From: CBDCME01 sp965218865
GTDB lineage: Bacteria; Pseudomonadota; Alphaproteobacteria; JAAXGF01
Assembly (NCBI GenBank): GCA_965218865.1
Contig: CBDCME010000004.1
Span: 3,925-67,924, forward strand
DNA: 64,000 bases
Reading direction: 5' to 3'
The notes beneath the pieces are model-generated. The model searched no databases, was not told the origin of the DNA, and worked only from the letters and a program-made list of their open reading frames with translations. Position numbers and translations under genes: made by a program. Positions 19,428 to 27,468 of this stretch are shown in pieces. The stretch's first letter is position 1. Each line of letters begins with the position of its first letter.

Positions 19428-19616
19428 TTATTTCAGTCCGAGTTCTCGCTTGATCTTGTGAACCAAGCCTGACCGGAGCTCCTTGCGGCTGCCGTGCATG
19501 GGCAACTGGCTTTTGCGGTTTCCGCGGAAAACTTCGATGTGGCCACTTCCGGATTTGAGTATCCCGAAGGTGCATCCTTTCTCTTTGAGCCAGCGTTTGA
19601 ATTCCGACGCGTTCAT
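19428..19616 (-). CDS. hicA: HicA mRNA interferase toxin
   Basis: This 62-residue toxin has a double-stranded-RNA-binding-like fold and cleaves mRNA. N-terminal MNASEFKRWLKEKGC is typical, the catalytic His is H26 in GSGHIEVFRG, and the C-terminus HGSRKELRSGLVHKIKRELG matches the family. ATG 19616 gives the standard length; a longer frame upstream overlaps the operator. It appears intact and is paired with intact hicB, so this module is probably functional. Confidence 0.92.
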   Translation of the reverse strand: MNASEFKRWLKEKGCTFGILKSGSGHIEVFRGNRKSQLPMHGSRKELRSGLVHKIKRELGLK

Positions 19617-19631
19617 GAAAAGTACCATACA

Positions 19632-19670
19632 CGGCGCAAATGCCGCGAACAAAAAACGACACAAATGTCG
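19632..19670. promoter_or_regulatory. Twin palindromic operator of hicAB
   Basis: Two 14-bp palindromes, CGGCGCAAATGCCG (19632-19645) and CGACACAAATGTCG (19657-19670), share the core CAAATG with matching flanks (CGRCRCAAATGYCG). Their centres are 25 bp apart, and the first starts 15 bases upstream of hicA. This fits cooperative binding of a HicB oligomer. The match is read directly from the sequence; the binding is inferred. Confidence 0.7.
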
Positions 19671-19852
19671 TATTTTCGAAGCTATTTGGTCCGCGGACCC
19701 GGGGTGATCGAGGTTGAAACGAGCGCTCTTCCGGGGCTGGTGCCACAAGGCCTGGCCGTAGCCTACCGGAGATATTCGACCAAAAAGTTTATCCCGGGGG
19801 ATCCGGTAAGATCCAAAGGTTCTCGACACTATCCGCGCGGAAATGTAAATGA

Positions 19853-19864
19853 TATAACGTTATA
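19853..19864. promoter_or_regulatory. Zur-box-like palindrome upstream of zur-znuCB
   Basis: TATAACGTTATA is a perfect 12-bp palindrome in an AT-rich stretch 65 bases before the zur start. It resembles alphaproteobacterial Zur boxes (ATGTTATA...TATAACAT type), suggesting zinc-dependent autoregulation of the zur-znuC-znuB operon. Confidence 0.5.
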
Positions 19865-19928
19865 ATATTGGCTCGCTCGCCATGCCGCCGGAGGCGGCGA
19901 TCCGGCCCCGGGGGATACGGTCCCATAG

Positions 19929-20420
19929 ATGACACATCAACTTCCCTTTCCGGCCGCTTCGCACGACCATGAAAGTTGTATCACCGACGCCTTGGCGGCG
20001 GCGGCGGCGCTGTGCGAGCGGCGCGGCGCCCGTTTGACCTCGGTGCGGCGGCGGGTTCTCGAGCTGGTGTGGCGCAGCCACGAGCCGGTCGGGGCCTATG
20101 CGATCCTGGAGATCCTTCGCCTCGACGGCCGCTCGTCGGCGCCGCCGACGGTGTACCGGGCCCTCGAGTTCCTGCTCGCCCACGGCCTCGTTCATCGCAT
20201 TGAATCGCGCAATGCTTTTGTCGGGTGTGTCCACCCGGGCGATCCCCACGGCGGCCAATTCCTGATCTGCCGGGGTTGCGGGGTGGCGGCGGAGCTCAGC
20301 GACGACGCCATCAGCGGGGTGGTGGCGGACCGTGCCGCGGATCTCGGTTTCGAGGTCCAGCAACAGACCATCGAGGTGGCCGGCCTGTGCCCGCGCTGCC
20401 GTGAGCGAAACGGGGTTTGA
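19929..20420 (+). CDS. zur: Zinc uptake regulator, Fur family
   Basis: Zur represses zinc-import genes when zinc is sufficient. The 163-residue protein has an N-terminal winged helix (RGARLTSVRRRVLELVW, YAILEILRLDGRSSAPPTVY) and a C-terminal metal-binding half. Structural-zinc cysteines are visible as ICRGCG and LCPRCRERNG, and His/Cys ligands in FVGCVHPGDPHGG. It is followed immediately by znuC and znuB, so the zinc identity (rather than iron) is well supported. A palindromic candidate operator lies upstream. Confidence 0.92.
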   Translation: MTHQLPFPAASHDHESCITDALAAAAALCERRGARLTSVRRRVLELVWRSHEPVGAYAILEILRLDGRSSAPPTVYRALEFLLAHGLVHRIESRNAFVGCVHPGDPHGGQFLICRGCGVAAELSDDAISGVVADRAADLGFEVQQQTIEVAGLCPRCRERNGV

Positions 20421-20424
20421 GGCC

Positions 20425-21207
20425 GTGTCCGACACCAACGCCGAGACGCGTCTCCTGGCGGAGATCGCCGGTGTTTCGCTTCGGATGGGGAAAAACGAAA
20501 TCCTGAGCGGCGTGGACCTGGCGGTCCGGTCGGGCGAGATCGTCAGCCTGATCGGTCCGAACGGCGGCGGCAAGACGAGCCTGATACGGGTGCTGCTGGG
20601 TCTCCTTCGACCGCAGCGGGGACGCGTGGCGCTGGCCCCGGGCATTCGCGTCGGTTACATGCCCCAGCGCCTATTCGTCGATGACGTCCTGCCCTTGACC
20701 GTGGCCCGGTTTCTCGCCCTCGGCGGCCGCGCCGAGCAAGAACGGATCGGCGCCGTTCTCGACGAGGTCGGTGTCGACGGGATCGTCGAGTGTCCGATAC
20801 AGGGCGTTTCCGGCGGCGAGTTCCAGCGCCTCCTCTTGGGCCGGGCATTGCTTCGCGATCCCGATTTGCTGGTGCTCGACGAACCGGTTCAGGGCGTCGA
20901 CGTCAACGGGCAGGCGGAGCTTTTCGCCCTGATCGGCCGCATTCGGCGGCGGCGCGGTTGCGGTGTGCTGTTGGTCTCGCACGATTTGCATCTGGTCATG
21001 GAGGCAACCGACAGGGTGGTCTGCCTGAATCGTCACGTCTGCTGCACGGGACAGCCGGAATCGGTCACCCGGCACCCGGAATACATTGCCCTTTTCGGCC
21101 CCTCGGCCGGCCGGAGTTTCGCCGTTTACAGCCACCACCACGACCACCGGCATGATCCGGACGGCGCCGTGGTCGCGCTACCCGGGGCCGATCGTCCGCA
21201 TGGATGA
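20425..21207 (+). CDS. znuC: Zinc ABC transporter ATP-binding protein
   Basis: ZnuC is the ATPase of the high-affinity zinc importer. Walker A is GPNGGGKTS, the ABC signature is VSGGEFQRLLLGRALL, Walker B is LLVLDEPVQGVD, and the H-loop is LLVSHDLH. The C-terminal tail SHHHDHRHDPDG is His-rich, as in many ZnuC proteins, and may bind zinc. The start is GTG 20425, 4 bases after the zur stop; GTG 20401 inside zur is an alternative. It overlaps znuB by 8 bases. No znuA (periplasmic binding protein) gene lies in this window. Confidence 0.92.
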   Translation: MSDTNAETRLLAEIAGVSLRMGKNEILSGVDLAVRSGEIVSLIGPNGGGKTSLIRVLLGLLRPQRGRVALAPGIRVGYMPQRLFVDDVLPLTVARFLALGGRAEQERIGAVLDEVGVDGIVECPIQGVSGGEFQRLLLGRALLRDPDLLVLDEPVQGVDVNGQAELFALIGRIRRRRGCGVLLVSHDLHLVMEATDRVVCLNRHVCCTGQPESVTRHPEYIALFGPSAGRSFAVYSHHHDHRHDPDGAVVALPGADRPHG

Positions 21208-22000
21208 ATTCTTTCTCCGCGCCTTGGCGGCCGGCTTCGGCGTCGCGCTCGCAGCCGGACCCTTGGGGTCCTTTGTGGTTTGGCGGCGGATGGCGTATTT
21301 CGGCGATACCCTGGCCCATTCCGCCCTGCTCGGTGTCGCGCTCGGGTATCTCCTTGGCCTGGAGCCGAATCTCGGTGTCATCGCGGTCTGCGTCTGCGTC
21401 GCCTTGTTGTTGCTGGCTCTCCAGCGCCAACGGCGGCTGGCGAGCGACACCCTCTTGGGTATTCTCTCCCATGGCGCCCTTTCGCTCGGCCTCGTGGCCC
21501 TGGCCTTCATGGAAGGCCTGCGGCTCGATCTCATGGCCTATCTTTTCGGCGACCTGCTCTCCGTGACCCGGCTCGACCTCGCCTGGATATGGGGGGGAGG
21601 GGTCCTTGCCCTGATCGTCTTGGTGGCGATCTGGCGGCCGCTTCTGGCTCTTACCGTGCACGAGGAACTCGCCCGAGTCGAAGGCGTCCGGGTCACCGCC
21701 GTGAGCCTGGTCTTCCTGCTCTTGATCGCGCTCGTGATCGCTCTCGCCATGAAAGTCGTCGGCTTGCTTCTGATTACCTCGTTGCTGATCATTCCGGCTG
21801 CGACGGCACGGGGATTCGCCCGGACGCCGGAGCAGATGGCGATTGCCGCCGCCGCCATCGGCGGACTGGCGGTTTGCGCGGGCTTGATCGGTTCGCTGCA
21901 ATGGGATACGCCGTCGGGACCGTCCGTCGTCGTCGCCGCCACGGCTTTTTTCGGTCTCGCCTATCCGGCCCGAAAAATCGCCAGCTTGAAGCCGCGCTAG
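21200..22000 (+). CDS. znuB: Zinc ABC transporter permease
   Basis: This 266-residue ABC-3 family inner-membrane permease forms the translocation path of the zinc importer. Several hydrophobic helices are visible, with the family segments RRMAYFGDTLAHSALLGVAL and LLITSLLIIPAATAR. ATG 21200 (MDEFFLRALAAGFGVAL) overlaps the end of znuC; a longer frame from 21086 only reads the znuC His tail in another frame. It is the third gene of the zur-znuC-znuB operon. Confidence 0.92.
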   Translation: MDEFFLRALAAGFGVALAAGPLGSFVVWRRMAYFGDTLAHSALLGVALGYLLGLEPNLGVIAVCVCVALLLLALQRQRRLASDTLLGILSHGALSLGLVALAFMEGLRLDLMAYLFGDLLSVTRLDLAWIWGGGVLALIVLVAIWRPLLALTVHEELARVEGVRVTAVSLVFLLLIALVIALAMKVVGLLLITSLLIIPAATARGFARTPEQMAIAAAAIGGLAVCAGLIGSLQWDTPSGPSVVVAATAFFGLAYPARKIASLKPR

Positions 22001-22051
22001 GCCCGGATCGGGGCGGCATGCCGCCCCGCCACGCACGGGAGCACCGTCGCC

Positions 22052-23395
22052 ATGGAACACCCGGTAAGCTTATTCGATCTCGGCGCGCTCTCGGCGGCGG
22101 CGCGCGGACGCCTTCTCGTCCGTTCCGAAGCGGATCTCGAGCCGTATCTGCGGGACGTCGATTCCATCATCGCGCAGGTTCGCGAGGAAGGCGACGAGGC
22201 CCTCGCGCGCCTGGGCCGGGAATTCGACAAGGCGTCCGTGCGGGCCGACGCCATACGGGTCACCGAGGACGAGTTCGAACAAGCCGCGGCCGAACTCGAG
22301 GCCGATGTCGGAGCTGCGATCCGATTTGCCGCCGAGGGCATTCGCGCCTTCCACCAGCGGCAGATGCCGGAACCCATGTGGATCCACGAACTCCGACCCG
22401 GCGTGTTCGCGGGCGAGAAGTCGCTGCCCATACCGTCGGTGGCGTGCTACGTGCCGCGGGGCAAGGGCGCCTTTCCCAGCGTCGTCATGATGACGACGAT
22501 CCCCGCCGTCGTCGCCGAGGTGCCGCGTATCGTCGTGTTGACGCCGCCGGGAGCCGACGGCCGAGTCGACAACGCCAGTCTCGTCGCGGCTCGGGCCGCC
22601 GGAGTTACCGAAGTCTACAAATGTGGCGGCGCTCAGGCCGTCGCCGCGGTCGCCTACGGCACCGCGACCGTGCCCAAGGTGGTCAAGATCGTCGGTCCCG
22701 GCAGCCCCTGGGTGATGGCCGCCAAGCAACGCCTGGCCGGAATCATCGATCCCGGAATTCCGGCCGGCCCCAGTGAATCGATCGTCTTGGCCGATTCCAC
22801 CGCGAATCCGCGGATCGCGGCCCTCGACCTGATCGTGGAATCGGAGCACGGTCCGGATTCCTCGGCCTTCCTGGTCACCGACGATCCCGAGGTCGCGGCG
22901 GCGGCGCGGGCCGCCATTCCCGAATACTGGTCGCAAATGGGCGAACCCTGGATCAGCCACTCGGCCGCCGTGCTCGGCGGCCACGACGGTGGGATCGTGC
23001 TTGCCCCCGACTTCGACGCCGCGATCGATTTCGTCAACGATTACGCTCCCGAACATCTGGAAATCGTCGGCAAGGAACCCTTCCGCCACCTCGGGCGCAT
23101 CGTCAATGCCGGCGAAATCCTGCTCGGCGAGGATACGCCCCTGCCGCTGGGGAACTTTGTTCTCGGCCCCAACGCGGTGCTCCCGACCTCGGGCTGGGCC
23201 CGTTGCTGGTCGCCGCTGTCGGTGCATGATTTCATGAAACGCAGCGCCATAGGATACGTCACCGCGGCGGCCTACGGCGATCTCGCCCGCCACGCCCATG
23301 CCCTGGCGACCTACGAGGGATTCGAGGGCCACGCCAACGCCGTTTCTCCGACCCGCGACTCGGCGCGCGGCGGCGGTGAAAGCGGTGAGGCGTGA
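22052..23395 (+). CDS. HisD-family NAD-dependent dehydrogenase, probably not histidinol dehydrogenase
   Basis: This 447-residue protein is homologous to HisD over its full length (YVPRGKGAFPSVVMMT, GGAQAVAAVAYGT, GPGSPWV, DYAPEHLEI). Two metal-site residues differ from true HisD. The Gln ligand of the LLSQAEHGPD motif is Glu263 here (IVESEHGPDS), and the Asp of GDYxxGPNHVLPT is Asn (GNFVLGPNAVLPT), with the following His also lost. The base Glu-His pair and the C-terminal His (EGFEGHANAV) remain. This swap points to a side branch of the family, such as sulfopropanediol-type dehydrogenases. No other his gene is nearby. It starts 51 bases after znuB and may be co-transcribed. Confidence 0.8.
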   Translation: MEHPVSLFDLGALSAAARGRLLVRSEADLEPYLRDVDSIIAQVREEGDEALARLGREFDKASVRADAIRVTEDEFEQAAAELEADVGAAIRFAAEGIRAFHQRQMPEPMWIHELRPGVFAGEKSLPIPSVACYVPRGKGAFPSVVMMTTIPAVVAEVPRIVVLTPPGADGRVDNASLVAARAAGVTEVYKCGGAQAVAAVAYGTATVPKVVKIVGPGSPWVMAAKQRLAGIIDPGIPAGPSESIVLADSTANPRIAALDLIVESEHGPDSSAFLVTDDPEVAAAARAAIPEYWSQMGEPWISHSAAVLGGHDGGIVLAPDFDAAIDFVNDYAPEHLEIVGKEPFRHLGRIVNAGEILLGEDTPLPLGNFVLGPNAVLPTSGWARCWSPLSVHDFMKRSAIGYVTAAAYGDLARHAHALATYEGFEGHANAVSPTRDSARGGGESGEA

Positions 23396-23426
23396 GGTCT
23401 CGCCTCGACCGAGGTGCGCGCGGCCG

Positions 23427-24407
23427 ATGACGGTCCCGGGATCACGGCGATGGCGCTTGGCAAGCCTCTGCCTGGCGTTCACCGGCATGTTTTCGTTGGC
23501 GGCCGCCTGGCCTCAGGACGAGGCGGCGGAGGGGCCGTCGCCGGACGCGGCGCTGGAGGAAATTCGCGGCTTGATCAAGGCTATTCAAGGGCGGATCGAG
23601 GCCATGGATTCGGTCGCTCAGGATCGTGACAAGGCCCTCGGTTTCCTCGATCGGCAAGTCCGCGAGGCCTCCAGCACGTTATCGAGCGGTCGCGACGATA
23701 TCAGCGGTCTGAGGCAAGAGAACGTCGACCTTTCGGCGCGCGTGGAAACCCTGATTTCAAGCCGGGACGAGCTGGCGCGGCGGCTCGATGAACGCGATGC
23801 CGAAGCCGAGAGATTGGCGGGCGCGCTTTCGAGCCTCGAAATGGAGTTGGCCGTGGCGACCGCCGCGCTGCAACAGGCCGAGGACGAAATGTGGCGGATG
23901 CGCAACCTCGCCAGCCGCCTCGACTCGGAAGCGGCCCTGGCGGCGGGGGAATTCAGCCGTGTCCGCGCCGCTTTCCTCAAACGCCTTGAATACCGATTCA
24001 CCGGACAGCCCAACGTGCGGGTTCACGACGGCCGCCTGGTCCTTCAGTCGGACCTGCTATTCGCTCCGGGGTCGGCCAAACTCGACGCCGCCGGAAAGGA
24101 TCAGTTGCGGCGTTTCGCCGCTAATTTGGCGACGGCGGTTGAGGAAATCCCGGCCGCGATCTCATGGTTCATCAGGGTCGAGGGGCATACCGACGACACG
24201 CCCGTCGCGGCGTCCGACTTTCGTTCGAACTGGGAGATTTCGATCGCCCGGGCCATGGCGGTGGTCGAATTCCTCGTCGGCCAGGGCATTTCGCACCTGC
24301 GCCTAGCGGCCGCAGGTTACGGCGATGCCCGGCCCCTGGACGATCGCGGCGACGAAATCGCCAATCGCCGCAACCGCCGAATCGCCTTCCTCCTGACCCA
24401 GAATTAA
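23427..24407 (+). CDS. Coiled-coil OmpA/MotB-type peptidoglycan-binding protein
   Basis: This 326-residue envelope protein has an N-terminal membrane anchor or signal (RRWRLASLCLAFTGMFSLAAAW), then a long coiled coil (about 40-190) rich in Glu, Arg and Leu. A C-terminal OmpA-like domain carries SDLLFAPGSAKLDAAG, the VEGHTDDTPV motif, and the NRRNRRI-type peptidoglycan-contact Arg. The layout resembles the TolR/MotB-like proteins that stabilise the cell wall during envelope constriction or motility. ATG 23427 is preferred over the frame start at 23298, which lies inside the dehydrogenase gene. Confidence 0.8.
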   Translation: MTVPGSRRWRLASLCLAFTGMFSLAAAWPQDEAAEGPSPDAALEEIRGLIKAIQGRIEAMDSVAQDRDKALGFLDRQVREASSTLSSGRDDISGLRQENVDLSARVETLISSRDELARRLDERDAEAERLAGALSSLEMELAVATAALQQAEDEMWRMRNLASRLDSEAALAAGEFSRVRAAFLKRLEYRFTGQPNVRVHDGRLVLQSDLLFAPGSAKLDAAGKDQLRRFAANLATAVEEIPAAISWFIRVEGHTDDTPVAASDFRSNWEISIARAMAVVEFLVGQGISHLRLAAAGYGDARPLDDRGDEIANRRNRRIAFLLTQN

Positions 24408-24417
24408 GAGAACGGAA

Positions 24418-26142
24418 TTATCCCTGGCCCGGGGTCATCGGAGCCAGATTATCGGCGGCCAGACGTTCCTCGGCGACCCGGGTGATGCGTTCGCGCAAGT
24501 CGGCATGAGCGTCGAGCAAGTCCTTGGTGTACAACGCTAGAACCTGGCAATAGCTGATCGCCGTCACGGTGGCCACCCGGGGCTGGTCGGTCAACAGTGC
24601 AATCTCGCCGAAGAATTCGCCGCTCCCCAAACGCACCGGCTCGGGCTCGAGGTCGACGCTCACGGCGCCGGTCGAGATGAAGTAAACGGCGTCGCCGGCC
24701 TCGCCCTTGGTCACGACCCGCTCGTCCGGGAGCACGAGACGGGGTTTCAATAGATTCGCGATGGCGCCAATCCGAACCGGATCAAGATCGGCGAAAAAGG
24801 GAACCTTGGCGACAAGTTTTTCCGGTTCCAGGCCAAGGTCGAGATGGGGCCGTTTCTCGAGCGCGCTTTTCCGCTCCTGTAGGCCGACTTGAACGTGTTT
24901 GAAGACGTCGGTACTGATGACCGACTGTTCGAGCAGGGCCCGATAACTACCGTCCTCCAGGCGCAGCGCCACCCGTTCGAGCAATCGGGTCTGCAAGGTA
25001 GAGGCGTACTCGGGATACTGCAGCTTCATGGCGTCGAGCTGTTCGCTGGTGCGCTTGAGGCGCCGGTCGAGAATCCGCGCCAGCGAATCACTGACCGAGT
25101 CGCCGAGCAGTTCGCCGATTCGCTCCTCGTTGTAGTCGATCAGTTCGCGCAACACGGTCTGGGTGATGAGAATCGTCTCGAATCGATCGGCCAACTTCTC
25201 GGCCAGAAAGCCGCTATAGGAAATCCGCCGCTGGAGTGCCATGGAGATGCGAAAATCGCGGGAAAACTCGAGTTGCTTGGTGATTGTCTCTTCGTACCCG
25301 TCGAGACCGTTCGCCTTCACCGCGTCGGCCAGATCGTCCGCCCGCCCGAACAAGTACCGCGCCGTACGTGGCGAAACCAGACCCTGGTTGTATTGCTGGT
25401 GATACAGCCGCCGCTCGTGGTTGATCAGCGTCTTGATGCCCATTTTGACCCGATCTTCCTCGGGGAAGCTCTCGACCTTGGCGAGTCCCGACTGGGCCTC
25501 CGCCAGCCGGCTGTCGTAGCCGCCAGCGACTTCCTTCGCGGCTTCGTCGACGACGCGCAACTCGGTCGCCAGCCCTTCGATGCGATCCTTGACGTCGGTC
25601 AGGGAACGATGGGTCACGCGGTCGCGGATCGCCTGTTCGGCCGGCGACAGCTTGTCGAGGCCGAAGGCGCGAAGCAACCAGCCCATCGTCGGGGCGTTAA
25701 TGAACAAGGTGAAGAGCACGAAGCCGGTCACCAGGACCATGATGAAGTTCTTGACCTCGTCGTCTTTGATTTCAGTATTTTCGTAAATCGCCAGGGCTAG
25801 GGCGAGCGACACGGCGCCGCGCAAGCCGCCCCACACCATGACCGTTTTGTAACCGAGGCTGACCTTTTCCCCCAACCCCAAGCCGGCGAGCATCGGCAGG
25901 ATGCCGTAGACGATCAGCGCCCGGGCGGCGAACGCGGTCACGACGATGATGGCGAGGAGCACGAATTCCTTGACGGTGAAACCCGCCATGACCGTCGGCA
26001 CTAGGAGGCCGGCCAAGACAAAGATGAGCGAGTTGGCCCAAAACGCGAGCTGCTCCCAGATTTCGGTTAGCCCGTGCCAGGTTTCGGGTTTGACCGCCGT
26101 GCGTCCGTACGAACCGATGACCAGAGCCGCGGTAATCGTGGC
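24418..26142 (-). pseudogene. Na+/H+ antiporter with cyclic-nucleotide-binding domain, 5' end lost to IS5
   Basis: About 575 codons remain of an NhaP/CPA1-type antiporter: late membrane helices (ANSLIFVLAGLLVPTVMAGF, MVWGGLRGAVSLALALAIYE), a long cytoplasmic helical region, and a C-terminal cNMP-binding domain (GEAGDAVYFISTGAVSVDLE, SGEFFGEIALLTD). The first half of the transporter (about 6 helices) is missing. At 26131-26145 the frame runs straight into the truncated end of IS5 copy B, and the missing part is not on the other side. IS-mediated deletion is the simplest explanation. An in-frame start within the IS is accidental. Confidence 0.85.
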
Positions 26143-27357
26143 CCTAGTATCCCTTGTCGACATAGATGCGCTCGGCCGATATCCCCGTCCAGCGTTCCAT
26201 CTCTTCGATCACCTGCCTCAAGGTGTGGCCATCATAGGGATTGCCGTGGAAGGCCTTGACGTGGGCGACGAACTGGCCGCCGGGGGGGCGGGAATTGGTC
26301 GCCGCCACGGAGACCTTGCAGCCGAACTCGTACGGCTTGTGCGCCTTCCCTTTGCCGATGCATTCGACCTCGGGCGCGTGGAGCGAATAGACCTTGGGCA
26401 AGGGGTCGCGCCGCTTCTGGGTCGACACCCGCTCGGCCAGCCACAAGGGGCGGCGGAAGGGATCCCGTAGGCTCTCCTCCTGGGCCGTCTTGCGGCGGAT
26501 GTCGCGGACGGTGCGCCCGAGATAGGTCTTGAGCTTGCGCAGGGCCTTGTTGGCCCGCTTGTGCTGTTTGGCATGGCGGTAGCGGCCTTGCATGATCAAC
26601 GCCCTCTTGCCCAGGCGGGTATAGGACTGACGCAGGGCAATGCCGTGCTCCCGTGCCAGTCGCACCAGCCGCTCGCGGGCTCGTTGCATCAGTTTGGCGT
26701 CGGTCGGAAAGGCAATCGCCTTCTCTTGTACGGTGGTGTCCACCGTCACCCGCTCGAGGTCCTTCTCCCGCAGCGCCCCCACCCGGTGGGCCACGGCCAG
26801 GCTCTCCTGGAATACCTTCTCCAAACCTTCCGGCCCGATCCGGTCCCGCCACCGGGTCATCGACGAGCGCTCCATGGGCAGCTCATGCTGAAAGTACTCT
26901 TCGCCGCAGAAGCACTGGAAGTATGGGTCGTAGACCCAGCGCTCGCAGACCTCCTCATCCGAGAGATCGAACATATGCTTGAGGATGTGCAGCCCAACCA
27001 TCAACCGCGGACCCTCCTCCGAATACAAGGCTTCATAGGTCTCGTCGAAGAAAGTCCACGCGATCCGGCCCCCCAACACCACCAACTCGTGGCGCAGGTT
27101 GATGATGTTTTCGAACCGCGAGCGGAACAGGTCCTCTATTCCCGATGACACCTTGCGCGATGGCTTCATCACAGTTCTCCAATCCCAATCGACGGGAGCA
27201 GAGAATCACGTTCCACAACGGAAGGGAATCCCCAAAATCAATTATTTCAAATCACAAGCTTTTCAGGCCCAAAACCCGTTTTCTTGCAAATCCGATTACT
27301 TCGCCAAACCGAAAGAGCTACCAACATCAGCCGCTTACACGTTCTTCACGGGCGACT
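26131..27357 (-). mobile_element. IS5-family element, copy B, 3' truncated
   Basis: The start-side end of the element is intact: terminal repeat near 27340-27357 and transposase ATG 27169. The other end is cut at about 26131, removing roughly 110 C-terminal codons with the catalytic Glu and the second terminal repeat. The transposase also has a 15-bp in-frame deletion (reads EEGPRLMV where the complete copy C has EEGRPGVPTRLMV). It cannot move by itself. It abuts the beheaded antiporter. Confidence 0.9.
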
Positions 27358-27468
27358 ACATAGGTATGATGCATTTTCCGCTCCCCACTTTTGGCAACCC
27401 CGACCGCAGCTTCCGTTTTATACAACTAATCTACGCGCTGTCGTTCGCATACTAAAGACCGTATTTCT

